This document shows positions 9,152 through 18,174 of a stretch of DNA of 64,000 nucleotides, piece by piece. This DNA is from Stigmatella aurantiaca (GTDB lineage Bacteria; Myxococcota; Myxococcia; Myxococcales; Myxococcaceae). Made by a program: the position numbers and the translations under genes. The notes under the pieces are model-generated. The model searched no databases, was not told where the DNA came from, and saw nothing but the letters and a program-made list of their open reading frames with translations. The first letter of the stretch is position 1. Every line of letters starts with the position of its first letter. The stretch is taken from the NCBI RefSeq assembly GCF_900109545.1, contig NZ_FOAP01000005.1, positions 248,001-312,000 of the forward strand, in the 5' to 3' direction.

Positions 9152-10564
9152 ATGGCCGTCAGCGTCTTCGACCTCTTCAAGATTGGCATTGGTCCCTCCA
9201 GCTCGCACACCGTGGGCCCCATGCGGGCCGCGCGGATGTTCGCGTCGAGCCTGCGGGAGGAAGGCAAGCTCGAGCGCCTGGCGCGGCTGAAGGTCGAGCT
9301 GTTCGGCTCGCTGGGGGCCACCGGCAAGGGCCACGGCAGCGACAAGGCGGTGGTGCTCGGCCTGCTCGGGGAGACGCCCGAGGACGTGGACGTGGAGGGC
9401 ATCCCCGCACGGCTGGGCCAGTGGCGGGCCGCGGGGCGCATCGACGTCCTGGGCCAGCGCCCGGTGACCTTCCGCGAGGGAGAGCACCTGGTGCTGCACA
9501 AGCGCCGCTCCCTGCCCTTCCACCCCAATGGCATGCGCTTCTGGGCCGGGGACGCCGCCGGCGCGGAGCTCTCCACGCGGACCTACTACTCGGTGGGCGG
9601 CGGCTTCGTGGTGAACGAGGAGGCCGCGCCCGGCCAGTCCCCCGTGCGCGAGGACGAGACGCCGCAGCGCTTGACCTTCCACTCCGCGGCCGAGCTGCTG
9701 GAGCACTGCGAGCGCGAGCGGCTGCCCATCAGCGGCGTGATGATGGAGAACGAGAAGGCCTGGCGCCCGGAGGCGGACATCCGCGCGGGGCTGCTGCGCA
9801 TCTGGGGCGTGATGCAGGCCTGCGTGAAGCGGGGCTGTGAAACCCCGGGCATCCTGCCCGGCGGGCTCAAGGTGGAGCGCCGCGCCTCGAAGCTCTACCA
9901 GCGCCTGCTGAGCCGGCCCGAGGCGGGGCTCACCAACCCGCTGACCGTGCTCGACTGGGTGAACCTCTACGCCCTGGCGGTGAACGAGGAGAACGCCGCC
10001 GGGGGACGCGTGGTGACGGCGCCCACCAACGGGGCCGCGGGCATCATCCCCGCCCTGCTGCACTACTACTGGCGCTTCGTGCCCGGCGCGGACGAGGCCG
10101 GCGTCGTCCGCTTCCTGCTCACCGCGGGCGCCATTGGCGTCCTCTATAAGGAGAATGCCTCCATCAGCGGCGCGGAGGTGGGCTGCCAGGGCGAGGTGGG
10201 CAGCGCATGCTCCATGGCGGCGGGCGCGCTCACCGAGGTGCTGGGCGGCTCGCCGCGCCAGGTGGAGAACGCGGCGGAGATCGCCATGGAGCACAACCTG
10301 GGGCTCACGTGTGACCCCATCGGCGGGCTGGTGCAGGTGCCGTGCATCGAGCGCAACGCCATGGCCTCGGTCAAAGCCATCAATGCCGCGCGCATGGCGC
10401 TCTCGGGCGACGGCACGCACTTCGTGAGCCTCGACAAAGTCATCAAGACCATGCGCGACACGGGGCGCGACATGAAAGACAAATACAAGGAGACGGCGCG
10501 CGGAGGGCTCGCGGTCAACGTGCTCGAGGTGTCCAACCTCAGCGTGGGCCTGCCGGAGTGCTGA
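9152..10564 (+). CDS. sdaA: L-serine ammonia-lyase, single-chain iron-sulfur type
   Basis: A 470-residue enzyme converting L-serine to pyruvate and ammonia in the cytoplasm, using a [4Fe-4S] cluster. The beta domain opens with '[20 protein letters not shown]', diagnostic for the family. The alpha domain carries '[16 protein letters not shown]', '[19 protein letters not shown]' and '[18 protein letters not shown]', which together supply the conserved cluster cysteines. Beta and alpha domains are fused in one chain, as in E. coli SdaA. The ATG at 9152 starts the family sequence exactly; an upstream GTG in the same frame is unlikely. Confidence 0.95.
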   Translation: MAVSVFDLFKIGIGPSSSHTVGPMRAARMFASSLREEGKLERLARLKVELFGSLGATGKGHGSDKAVVLGLLGETPEDVDVEGIPARLGQWRAAGRIDVLGQRPVTFREGEHLVLHKRRSLPFHPNGMRFWAGDAAGAELSTRTYYSVGGGFVVNEEAAPGQSPVREDETPQRLTFHSAAELLEHCERERLPISGVMMENEKAWRPEADIRAGLLRIWGVMQACVKRGCETPGILPGGLKVERRASKLYQRLLSRPEAGLTNPLTVLDWVNLYALAVNEENAAGGRVVTAPTNGAAGIIPALLHYYWRFVPGADEAGVVRFLLTAGAIGVLYKENASISGAEVGCQGEVGSACSMAAGALTEVLGGSPRQVENAAEIAMEHNLGLTCDPIGGLVQVPCIERNAMASVKAINAARMALSGDGTHFVSLDKVIKTMRDTGRDMKDKYKETARGGLAVNVLEVSNLSVGLPEC

Positions 10565-10670
10565 GCGGCGGGCCCTGACAGGCCGTCCTCCGTCCAAGAG
10601 CCAACGCACGGGCCCCCAGGAAGCCCCCTCCGCCGCGCCCCGCCTGGCGGAACGCATTAGCGTGGCGGCC

Positions 10671-12053
10671 ATGACTCTCCTGACCGTCGACAATCCGTAC
10701 ACGGGCGATGTGGCCTGCACGGTTCCCCTCGCGGACGAGGCCGCCGTCAACACCGTGCTCGACCAGGCCCGGGCCGCCGCCCGGACCGCGCGCACGGCCC
10801 CGCTGGCCGAGCGCAAGGCCTGGTGCGAGCGCATGGTGGCCGCCATGGAGGCCCAGGCGGACAGCATCGCCCGGGACATCAGCCGGATGATGGGCAAGCC
10901 GCTCGCCCAGGCACGCAACGAGGTGGGCGGCATGGCCGAGCGCGCCCGCTACATGATGTCCATCGCGGAGGCCTCGCTCGCGGACATCGTGCTGCCCAAG
11001 CCCGGCTTCGAGCGGCGCATCGTCAAGGAGCCCCTGGGCGTCGTCCTGGACCTGCCCGCGTGGAACTACCCGCTGCTCACCGCGGTGAACGTGGTGGTGC
11101 CCGCGGTGCTGGCGGGCAATGCGGTGGTGGTGAAGCACTCGCCCCGCTCGCCCCTGTGCGGCGAGCACTTCGCCCGCGCCTTCTCCGAGGCCGGGGCGCC
11201 CGCGCACCTCGTGCAGGCCATGCACTGCGACCACCCCACCAGCGAGCGCATGGTGGGCGATGCCCGCGTGGACCATGTGGTGTTCACGGGCTCGGTGTAC
11301 GGCGGGCAGCGGCTGGCCGAGGCAAGCGCCGGCCGCTTCCGCCACATGGGGCTGGAGCTGGGCGGCAATGACCCGGCCTACGTGGCGCCGGACTGTGACT
11401 TCGGCAAGACGGTGGAGAACGTGGTGGACGGGGCCCTCTACAACGCCGGCCAGAGCTGCTGCGCGGTGGAGCGCGTCTACGTGCACCGCTCGCTCTACGC
11501 CCGCTTCACCGAGGCGTGCGAGGCGCTCGTGCGAGGGTATGTGCTGGGCGACCCGATGAGCCCGAAGACGACCCTGGGCCCCATCGCCCAGCCCAACCAC
11601 CCCTCCGAGCTGGAGCGCCTGGTGGAGGATGCCCGCGTCCGGGGAGCGCGCGTGGTGGCGGGCGGCAAGCGGACCCACGTGGACGGCAAGGGCCGGTTCT
11701 TCGAGGCCACGCTCCTCACGGACCTGGACGACTCGATGCGGCTGATGCAGCAGGAGTCCTTCGGGCCCCTCTTGCCCCTGTGCCCGGTGGACTCGGACGA
11801 GGAGGCCCTGGAGCGGATGAACCGCTCGGAGCTGGGCCTGACCGCGAGCGTCTGGACGCAGGACCGGGAGCGCGCCGCGCGCTTCGCCACCCAGCTGGAG
11901 TACGGCACGGTCTACATGAACCGCTGCGACTCGGTGGACCCGGCGCTGCCCTGGGTGGGCGTGAAGAACTCGGGGCGGGGCCACAGCCTGAGCGCGCTGG
12001 GCTTTGACCAGCTCACCCGCCCCAAATCCATCCACTTCCGGCTGTCCTTCTAA
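10671..12053 (+). CDS. NAD(P)-dependent aldehyde dehydrogenase
   Basis: A 460-residue member of the aldehyde dehydrogenase superfamily. These cytoplasmic enzymes oxidise aldehydes to acids through a thioester on a cysteine. Visible motifs are 'VLDLPAWNYPLL' (cofactor-binding), 'VFTGSVYGGQ', 'LELGGNDPAYV' with the general-base glutamate, and 'NAGQSCCAVERVYVH' with the nucleophilic Cys. 'QQESFGPLLPL' is the usual C-terminal motif. It is slightly short, like succinate-semialdehyde dehydrogenase types. The ATG at 10671 was chosen; a GTG nine bases upstream is also in frame. The substrate is not determined by sequence. Confidence 0.92.
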   Translation: MTLLTVDNPYTGDVACTVPLADEAAVNTVLDQARAAARTARTAPLAERKAWCERMVAAMEAQADSIARDISRMMGKPLAQARNEVGGMAERARYMMSIAEASLADIVLPKPGFERRIVKEPLGVVLDLPAWNYPLLTAVNVVVPAVLAGNAVVVKHSPRSPLCGEHFARAFSEAGAPAHLVQAMHCDHPTSERMVGDARVDHVVFTGSVYGGQRLAEASAGRFRHMGLELGGNDPAYVAPDCDFGKTVENVVDGALYNAGQSCCAVERVYVHRSLYARFTEACEALVRGYVLGDPMSPKTTLGPIAQPNHPSELERLVEDARVRGARVVAGGKRTHVDGKGRFFEATLLTDLDDSMRLMQQESFGPLLPLCPVDSDEEALERMNRSELGLTASVWTQDRERAARFATQLEYGTVYMNRCDSVDPALPWVGVKNSGRGHSLSALGFDQLTRPKSIHFRLSF

Positions 12054-12059
12054 TCCCTG

Positions 12060-12122
12060 GGCGGCCCTTGAGCCCTTTCGGGTGGACATGCTTGACTGCA
12101 TGTCTGGGAACCAGGGGCCGCC
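12060..12122 (+). other. Nested inverted repeats in leader before the 12123 gene
   Basis: An inner hairpin has 7-base arms GACATGC (12085-12091) and GCATGTC (12098-12104). An outer pair has 8-base arms GGCGGCCC (12060-12067) and GGGCCGCC (12115-12122), and the latter ends directly before the ATG. It could terminate the aldehyde dehydrogenase transcript or mask the start of the next gene. No T-tract follows. Chance pairing in G+C-rich DNA is possible. Confidence 0.35.
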
Positions 12123-12662
12123 ATGTCAAACCCTTTCAATCCATCGGGTATCGAGATCCAGAGCGGGACGGCACGGGCGCTGATGGAGGCACTGGGGCTC
12201 CTGTCTCAGGAGACGCGGCGCATCCTCGCCGAGCACGGCATCCCCTCCCTCGTGCAACAGGAGTGGTATCCCATCCAGACACTGCTCAAGTGCCTGAACG
12301 ACATCCGGTCGCAGATGGGGCCCTACACCCTCCACTCCCTCGGCCGGCTCAGCGCCAAGCACATCGCCTTCCTGCCCACCGTGGGCTCTTTCCCGGCGGC
12401 GCTGGCCTCGCTCAACCAGGCCTACCAGATGCGGCACCGGGGGCAGGGAGACGTGGGCGGCTATCACTCCCAGCCCCAGGGCGGCCGCTCCGCGCGCGTC
12501 CGGTGCGACAACCCCTATCCCTGTGAGTATGACCAGGGCCTGCTGGAGTCGCTCTTCGAGCGCTTTCCCCCCCAGGAGGCGTTCCGGCTGCGCTTCACGC
12601 ACGCTCCGGAGGGCTGCCGCACCCAGGGCGCCCCGGCCTGCCTCTACCAACTCCATTGGTGA
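12123..12662 (+). CDS. Conserved hypothetical protein, possibly V4R/haem-NO-binding-like
   Basis: A 179-residue soluble protein without signal peptide or membrane segment. It has a helical N-terminal half ('GTARALMEALGLLSQETRRI') and a C-terminal half containing 'ARVRCDNPYPCEYDQGLLE' and 'EGCRTQGAPACLYQLHW'. The helical start, the G-R-rich middle and the Cys-bearing end recall small V4R or haem-NO-binding regulatory domains, but this is an impression rather than a match. The start codon is directly preceded by a potential stem. It stands alone between an aldehyde dehydrogenase and two permease genes. Confidence 0.7.
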   Translation: MSNPFNPSGIEIQSGTARALMEALGLLSQETRRILAEHGIPSLVQQEWYPIQTLLKCLNDIRSQMGPYTLHSLGRLSAKHIAFLPTVGSFPAALASLNQAYQMRHRGQGDVGGYHSQPQGGRSARVRCDNPYPCEYDQGLLESLFERFPPQEAFRLRFTHAPEGCRTQGAPACLYQLHW

Positions 12663-12759
12663 GGCACGCAATCGCCCGGCGCCCCGTCCGTAGAACCCCT
12701 GCCGCCCTCCTCCTCCGTTGGGACACCCCCACGGCCCACCGGCGCAGAGAGGTCTTCGT

Positions 12760-13986
12760 GTGAGCTTCCGGGTCGATGTGTGGGAGGGGGCGCGAATCGC
12801 GCTGTTCTCGCTCAAGTCCAACCGCCTGCGGACAGTGCTGACGACGGTGGGCATTGGCGTGGGCGTCTGCACGCTGCTGGCCATCCTCGGCATCATCCAG
12901 GGCATCAACCGCTCCTTCGAGGAGCAGCTCTCCCACATCGGGGCCAATACCCTCCAGGTGTCCAAGTTCCCCTGGACCCTCCAGGGGGACTGGTGGGCGT
13001 ACCGCAACCGCAAGGATTTGTCGGTGGACCTGGTGGAGGTGGTGCGCAACGGCTCCGAGCACGTGCTGGCCGCCGCGCCCGTCTTCTTCCAGCAGGGCGA
13101 GGGCCGCTTCCTGGAGCGGAGGATGGGCGCGTTGACGGTGGTGGGCACCACGCCCGACTACGCCGCCGTGTCCTCTTTCACCGTGGGCAGCGGCCGCTTC
13201 TTCACCGAGACGGACCTGGACGAGCGGGCGGCGGTGGCCGTCATCGGCGCGGAGCTGGTGCGCACGCTCTTCGCGGGCATCAACCCGCTGGGACACCGCT
13301 TCCTGCTGGAGGGCAAGTCCTACCGGGTGGTCGGCACGCTGGAGCCCAAGGGCACCATCCTGGGCGAGAACCAGGACATGGTGGTGCTGGTGCCCTCGCG
13401 CACGTTCCTCGCGCACTTCGGCAAGCGGCGCTCGCCCAACATCGCGGTGGCCGTGGACTCTCCCGACAACGTGCTCACGGTGCAGGACGAGCTCACCTCC
13501 GTGCTGCGGCGCGCGCGCAACACCCCGCCCGGCGTGCCCGATGACTTCGCCATCAACCGCCCCGAGCAGCTGGCCAACATCTACGCCCAGCTCACCGGCG
13601 CGCTCTACGGCGTGGCGATCGGCGTGGGCTTCATCACGATGCTGGTGGGCGGCATCGGCATCATGAACATCATGCTCGTGTCGGTGCGTGAGCGGACGCG
13701 GGAGATTGGCATCCGGCGGGCCATGGGCGCGCGCAAGCGCACCATCGTCCTGCAGTTCCTGATGGAGGCCTCGTGCGTGTCCGCCGTGGGCGGCACGCTG
13801 GGCACCGTGGCGGGGCTGGGGCTGGCGCGCACCGTGTCGTTCATCACGCCGCTGGCCGCGGCGGTGGAGCCCCTCACGGTGGTGTTCGGCGTGGGCTTCG
13901 CGGCGATGGTGGGGCTGCTGTTCGGCATCTGGCCGGCGGCGCGGGCGGCGAACCTGGATCCGGTGGAAGCGCTCCGCCATGAGTGA
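12760..13986 (+). CDS. MacB/FtsX-type ABC transporter permease, first of a pair
   Basis: A 408-residue inner-membrane protein of the MacB architecture: an N-terminal membrane helix ('RTVLTTVGIGVGVCTLLAIL'), a large periplasmic domain (about residues 50-270), then three helices. 'MLVGGIGIMNIMLVSVRERTREIGIRRAMGARK' spans the second transmembrane helix and the cytosolic coupling segment, the hallmark of FtsX-like permeases. The chain ends 'AARAANLDPVEALRHE', also diagnostic. MacB systems export peptides, lipids or siderophores, or drive periplasmic mechanotransmission. I chose the GTG at 12760 because AGAGAGG precedes it. It is followed 15 bases later by a paralogous permease. No ATPase or membrane-fusion gene lies next to the pair. 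Confidence 0.9.
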   Translation: MSFRVDVWEGARIALFSLKSNRLRTVLTTVGIGVGVCTLLAILGIIQGINRSFEEQLSHIGANTLQVSKFPWTLQGDWWAYRNRKDLSVDLVEVVRNGSEHVLAAAPVFFQQGEGRFLERRMGALTVVGTTPDYAAVSSFTVGSGRFFTETDLDERAAVAVIGAELVRTLFAGINPLGHRFLLEGKSYRVVGTLEPKGTILGENQDMVVLVPSRTFLAHFGKRRSPNIAVAVDSPDNVLTVQDELTSVLRRARNTPPGVPDDFAINRPEQLANIYAQLTGALYGVAIGVGFITMLVGGIGIMNIMLVSVRERTREIGIRRAMGARKRTIVLQFLMEASCVSAVGGTLGTVAGLGLARTVSFITPLAAAVEPLTVVFGVGFAAMVGLLFGIWPAARAANLDPVEALRHE

Positions 13987-14001
13987 CGGGAGACGGCGGC
14001 C

Positions 14002-15222
14002 ATGATGGCGGTCTGGGACACGCTGAGGCTGGCGCTCGGGACGTTCCTCTCCAATCCCTTGCGCTCGTTCCTGACGCTGCTGGGCATCGTCATCGGCTCC
14101 ACCACCGTGGTGGCGATGATGGGGCTCATCCAGGGGCTGCACAACCAGGTCACGGAGAACATGTCCGAGCTGGGCGCCAACTGCTTTCAGGTGCAGCGGC
14201 TGCCGTTCGGAGGGGACCTGCCCCTGGCGGAGCTGGCCCGGCGGCCCCGGCTCAACGAGCGGGACCTGGAGGCCATCCGGGCCCTGCCCTCGGTGCTGAG
14301 GGCCGCGGCGGAGGACTCCCGGGGAGGCCAGAAGGTCTCCACGCCGCTGCGCGAATCGCGCCCCAACGTGAGCGTCTGGGCGGGGACCCCGGAGTACTTC
14401 CTGACGAACGCCGTCACGGTGGCCACGGGGCGGGCCTTCACGGAGACCGAGCACCTGGATGCCCGGCGCGTGGCGGTGATTGGCGCGGACCTGGCGAGCA
14501 CGTTGTTCCCGGGGGGCGAGGCCGTGGGACAGACGCTGCGCATCCAGGGGCGCGGCTTCCAGGTGGTGGGGGTGCTCAAGCGGCGCGGCAGCTTCATGGG
14601 CATGGGCAACCCGGACAACCAGGTGATGATGCCGTTGACGGTCTTCCGCCAGCTGTTCGGGGTGAGGGACTACCGGGTGAGCATCCAGGCGCAGTCCGCG
14701 GAGGTCATCCAGCGGGCGCAGGACGAGGTGTCCCTGCTCATGCGGCGGCGGCATGGGCTCAAGCCCACCCAGGAGGATGACTTCTTCGTGTTCTCCAACG
14801 AGAGCAGCACGGAGATGTTCAACAACATGTCCCAGGTCATCTCCGTGGCCAGCTTCGGCGTGTGCCTGCTGTCCCTGCTCGTGGGCGGCATCGGCATCCT
14901 CAACATCATGCTCGTGGCGGTGACGGAGCGGACGCGGGAGATCGGCATCCGCAAGGCGCTGGGGGCCCGGAAGCGGCGCATCCTGGCGCAGTTCGCCACC
15001 GAGGCGGTGGTGCTGTCGCTGGCCGGCGGCCTGCTGGGCGTGGGACTGGGCATCGGCCTGTCCCACCTGGCGCGCTGGGTGATGGACCTGCCCACCGAGG
15101 TGCCCACCTGGTCGGTGCTGCTGTCGCTGGCGATGAGCTGCGGGGTGGGCCTGGGCTTCGGCATCTACCCGGCCGCGCGAGCGGCGAAGCTGGATCCGGT
15201 GGAGGCCATGCGGTCGGAGTAA
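14002..15222 (+). CDS. MacB/FtsX-type ABC transporter permease, second of a pair
   Basis: A 406-residue paralogue of the preceding protein with the same order: an N-terminal helix ('SLTLLGIVIGSTTVV'-like region), a periplasmic domain, then 'LLVGGIGILNIMLVAVTERTREIGIRKALGARK' spanning the second helix and coupling segment, and the ending 'AARAAKLDPVEAMRSE'. Two permeases in tandem suggest a heterodimeric transporter. The matching ATPase would have to be encoded elsewhere, since none is visible on either side. The start ATG at 14002 lies 15 bases after the previous stop with GGGAG upstream, so the two genes are probably one transcription unit. Confidence 0.9.
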   Translation: MMAVWDTLRLALGTFLSNPLRSFLTLLGIVIGSTTVVAMMGLIQGLHNQVTENMSELGANCFQVQRLPFGGDLPLAELARRPRLNERDLEAIRALPSVLRAAAEDSRGGQKVSTPLRESRPNVSVWAGTPEYFLTNAVTVATGRAFTETEHLDARRVAVIGADLASTLFPGGEAVGQTLRIQGRGFQVVGVLKRRGSFMGMGNPDNQVMMPLTVFRQLFGVRDYRVSIQAQSAEVIQRAQDEVSLLMRRRHGLKPTQEDDFFVFSNESSTEMFNNMSQVISVASFGVCLLSLLVGGIGILNIMLVAVTERTREIGIRKALGARKRRILAQFATEAVVLSLAGGLLGVGLGIGLSHLARWVMDLPTEVPTWSVLLSLAMSCGVGLGFGIYPAARAAKLDPVEAMRSE

Positions 15223-15426
15223 CTCCGAGCGTCAGGAGCCCGGAGCCGTCCGCCAGACACGGATTGCCCGCTGGACGCGCACTCCTTTGAATTGTCTTTT
15301 CAGCAATGCCTTTGCGGCGGTTTCCGATCTTTCTTCATTGACAGACACCCGGGGGCTGGCTTGCCGCCTGGCTTTGCCACGGTTTAGAATGGACCCCTCT
15401 CACGGAAGTGCGCAGAGGTGTCACGC

Positions 15427-16164
15427 ATGCCGCTCCACCAGCCGTTTCCGGAAGCCGTGGGCACTTGGGATTGCACCAAGACCGTGCACGACAGCATGAC
15501 GCTGCTCACGCTGAGGCGGGCGCTGGAGACAGCCCAGGCGAAAAACCCGCACTACACGGGGGGACTCCTGCTCGGCGGCATCGCGCTGGGCTCGCTTCCC
15601 GAGTGGGACATGAACGGCTACGCCAACCCCCAGGAGACCCCGCCGGGAGCGCAGGAGTTCCTCCGCGGCGTGAGCTGGCCCGAGGAGTCCCGGGGAACGT
15701 GTCTCGAGCTCAAGACGTGCCGGGTGTCCAAGGTGTTTGAAGGGGCCCGGCTCGCCGTCGAGCTGGCGCTGGGCCAGAAGGCGTCCTCCGCCCCCCCGCG
15801 GTGCGAGGGCCTCCAGTTCTTCCTTCAGAGCTCCTGCACGTGGCAGTTCCAGACGCTCCTGAACACCCGTGATGTCCCCCGGCGCGCCGCGGGGATTCTG
15901 CTTCACCTGATCCAGGACTCCTTCTGCCACGGCCCCTTCTCGCCGCCGCCCGGGACGACCTTGCGGCAGAAGATGGAGCACACCCTGGGCGCCCTGCCCG
16001 CCATCGAGACGGGCGCCCGGCTTCTCCAGATGCTCGACATGTCCTCGCACACCAGCGCGATCATGCGGTTCCTGGAGCAGAATGTCTTCGCGCTGGCGAG
16101 CAGCCTTCCTCCGGCCCTTCCGCCGGCGGAGCGCTTTCAGCAGGCCGCGCGGCCCCTCCCGTAA
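15427..16164 (+). CDS. Hypothetical protein with HxxxD...H motif, possible metal-dependent hydrolase
   Basis: A 245-residue protein with no signal peptide. Its clearest feature is 'GILLHLIQDSFCHGPF' at about residues 155-170. Similar His-Leu-Ile-Gln-Asp-Ser-x-x-His strings form the metal site of zinc-dependent phospholipase C and related nuclease-like folds, so a hydrolase is possible. I do not recognise other family motifs, and this remains tentative. The ATG at 15427 is preceded by AGAGG at nine bases; a GTG nine bases upstream is in frame. The 204-base gap before it contains a TTGACA (15335-15340 region) but no convincing -10 box. Confidence 0.65.
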   Translation: MPLHQPFPEAVGTWDCTKTVHDSMTLLTLRRALETAQAKNPHYTGGLLLGGIALGSLPEWDMNGYANPQETPPGAQEFLRGVSWPEESRGTCLELKTCRVSKVFEGARLAVELALGQKASSAPPRCEGLQFFLQSSCTWQFQTLLNTRDVPRRAAGILLHLIQDSFCHGPFSPPPGTTLRQKMEHTLGALPAIETGARLLQMLDMSSHTSAIMRFLEQNVFALASSLPPALPPAERFQQAARPLP

Positions 16165-16167
16165 GCC

Positions 16168-17367
16168 TCAACGTCCGGAGGCGTCCGGCTCGCAGGCGTA
16201 CTCATACACATAGGAGGACGTCGTGGTCCCCATCCGGTCCTTCCGGGAGAGAATGCGTCCATCCCCGGCATAGCTGTATTCGGAGAGGAACTGTGACTCG
16301 CGCCAGCCCTCGGACGTCCGGGCCCAGACCGTCTGGGCCGCCTGGAGCAACCGGCCGTCCTCACCATACTGGTAGCTCACCTGGAGCCGCTGGGTCTGGC
16401 CCTGGTTGGCGTAGGCCAGGAGTTCTCCGGACAGGCCATAGGTCCACCGCGTCTCCCAGCTTCCATCCCCGCCGGCGAACCGGACCCTGCGGCCCTGGGA
16501 GAACTCCTGCACCCAGGACACCTTCCCGTTCGCTTCGCGGCGGATCTCCTCCAGCGCGCCCGAGGCGCCGTAGCGCCGTGTCTCCTGCCACGCGTGCTCG
16601 GTCAGCTGGCCCTCCCCGTTCCGGGAGATGACTTCCGTGCGCGCGATGCGCCCCTGCGCGTCCAGCGTGTAGGCGTGCTTCTCCAGCACATAGGGGGGTG
16701 AAAAGACCAGAGAGACCACCGTGGCGCCCAGGAGCGCGCCCTGGGCATCCCGCTCCACGGTCATCTCCTTTTCCGATGAGTTTTGCGCGAACCGCCACCG
16801 GAGGAACTGGCCCTCCCCGGTCCGCTCCCACGCATCGAAATAGGTGCTCATCGAGCCGATCGGCGACTCGCCATGCTGGGCGAGGCGGCCACAGGCGTCA
16901 TAGGTGAAGCCCTCATACCAATCGTGGGGCCCCTCGAACTGGGTGAGGCGCCCGGAGGCATCATGCTGGAGCCGGTAGTCCCCGCTGCTGTAGGGCGTCG
17001 GGTCATAGACCCGGCAGGGGCGGGGAACCGCTCGCCGGGCGTGAGACGGGCGGTGGGCGTCGCAGCCGTCCGGAGAAAACGCGCAGAGCCGGGGGTCGGG
17101 CCGTGGGTCCACGATGGCCTCGGTGGGCGTCGCGCCCAGGTTGGCCGCCGGACACAGGGCCTCGGGTGAACCGGACGGAGCCTCTTCCTGGGGCAGCTCC
17201 GGGCCCGCGCCGGGAGCCGCCTCCTCGGCGGGAGGCCCTTGGACGGGAGGGGCCTCGCGAGGTGGCGCTTCTCCCTCCCCGGCCGCGCGCTCCTCTGGAG
17301 GAGCTGCACATCCCACCAGCCCCAGGAACACCGCTACTCCGAAGGACACCCACGAACGCTGAGCCAT
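16168..17367 (-). CDS. Secreted lipoprotein with RHS/YD-like repeats
   Basis: A 399-residue protein starting with a lipoprotein signal peptide (lipobox LVGC, Cys near residue 20). A Pro/Glu/Ala-rich linker of about 60 residues follows. The remainder carries degenerate YD-type repeats: 'YRLQHDASGRLTQFEG', 'FTYDACGRLAQHG', 'YTLDAQGRIARTEV', 'YQYGEDGRLLQA' and 'YSYAGDGRILSR'. YD repeats build the beta-sheet shell of RHS proteins, but no toxin or core domain is present, so this is a short surface-exposed variant. I chose the ATG at 17367 as it begins the signal peptide; a start at 17394 would extend it. Function is unknown. Confidence 0.85.
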   Translation of the reverse strand: MAQRSWVSFGVAVFLGLVGCAAPPEERAAGEGEAPPREAPPVQGPPAEEAAPGAGPELPQEEAPSGSPEALCPAANLGATPTEAIVDPRPDPRLCAFSPDGCDAHRPSHARRAVPRPCRVYDPTPYSSGDYRLQHDASGRLTQFEGPHDWYEGFTYDACGRLAQHGESPIGSMSTYFDAWERTGEGQFLRWRFAQNSSEKEMTVERDAQGALLGATVVSLVFSPPYVLEKHAYTLDAQGRIARTEVISRNGEGQLTEHAWQETRRYGASGALEEIRREANGKVSWVQEFSQGRRVRFAGGDGSWETRWTYGLSGELLAYANQGQTQRLQVSYQYGEDGRLLQAAQTVWARTSEGWRESQFLSEYSYAGDGRILSRKDRMGTTTSSYVYEYACEPDASGR

Positions 17368-17490
17368 TGCCACCCCGACCCTGAGTGCGGCCAAGGTGGG
17401 GATGACACGTCACCGCATCAAGCCCTCCTCGACGCGGTGTCCGTCTCCCGCTCGACAACGCCCGGCTCGTGGCGGGGTGACCCCTCCCGC

Positions 17491-17946
17491 CTAGGCCGGC
17501 CCCGCTGGCGCATTCAGCGGCGTGCCCACCGCGTGCTCCGCGTACTGCGGCAAACCATCTGTGATGGTGAACCAGGGCGCCTTCGAGCCGACGAAGATGT
17601 GTTCGGTGGGGCGGAGGGAGGGGGCATCCGTGAGCGTGCCCAGGGTGACGTGGACATAGGCCCCGTCGCGCACCAGCGAATACAGGAGCGAGCCGCAGGG
17701 CTTGCAGTGGGCATCGTGATTCTCTTCGCTCCCGTAGAGGAGCAGGCGGTCCGCGCCTTGGGTGACGCGCAGCTTCTCGCGCTCGATGCCAGCGAAGGGC
17801 TTGAAGGCCGAGCCCGTCGCCCGGCGGCAGTTCGAGCAGTGGCAGTTGGCGGCGTACAGAAAGGCATCGGCCACCTGGTACTGGACAGCGCCACAGAGGC
17901 ACTGTCCAGCCAGGACGGAGGCGTCGTTGGGCGTCGGGCGGGACAT
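17491..17946 (-). CDS. GFA-family protein (CENP-V/GFA zinc domain)
   Basis: A 151-residue cytoplasmic protein of the glutathione-dependent formaldehyde-activating (GFA) family. 'AGQCLCGAVQYQV' gives the first CxC pair, 'NCHCSNCRRATGSAF' gives the CxCxxC zinc-binding set, and 'HCKPCGSLLY' gives the last CxxC, all in the usual spacing. Family members bind zinc and some bind glutathione, but the enzymatic role of most is unproven. The start ATG at 17946 gives a normal-length N-terminus. Confidence 0.9.
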   Translation of the reverse strand: MSRPTPNDASVLAGQCLCGAVQYQVADAFLYAANCHCSNCRRATGSAFKPFAGIEREKLRVTQGADRLLLYGSEENHDAHCKPCGSLLYSLVRDGAYVHVTLGTLTDAPSLRPTEHIFVGSKAPWFTITDGLPQYAEHAVGTPLNAPAGPA

Positions 17947-18072
17947 GGGTCCTCTTCGGTGAGCAGCTTGAGCGAAGAGAGTGTCCCATGCGTCCTGTTG
18001 TACGCCTCACATTTCCTGCGGCATCCCCCTTCCGAAGGCTGCATCCCGTGCGGCCGATCCTACCTTCGGGAC

Positions 18073-18174
18073 ATGTTTTTCTTCTTCTCCAACAAGCTAG
18101 GCTGCCTGGGCTCCATCGCCGTCTCGCTCGCCCTGTCCGGACTGCTGTACTTCCTCTTCTTCCGCGCGGGCTGA
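18073..18174 (+). CDS. Predicted 33-residue single-pass membrane microprotein
   Basis: A very short frame starting with four phenylalanines, then 'SNKLGCLGSIAVSLALSG' and an aromatic end 'YFLFFRAG'. It is one continuous membrane helix with a basic residue at each end. I recall similar small 'SNxLGCLGS' proteins annotated as hypothetical in high-G+C bacteria, but cannot verify this. Its last 78 bases overlap the 3' end of the SdpB-like gene on the other strand. No strong ribosome-binding site is seen (TTCGGG only). It could be real, or a chance frame. Confidence 0.45.
   Translation: MFFFFSNKLGCLGSIAVSLALSGLLYFLFFRAG

Noticed and set aside
15335..15343. TTGACA as the -35 box of a promoter for the 15427 gene
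   Set aside because: No matching -10 sequence at 16-18 bases.
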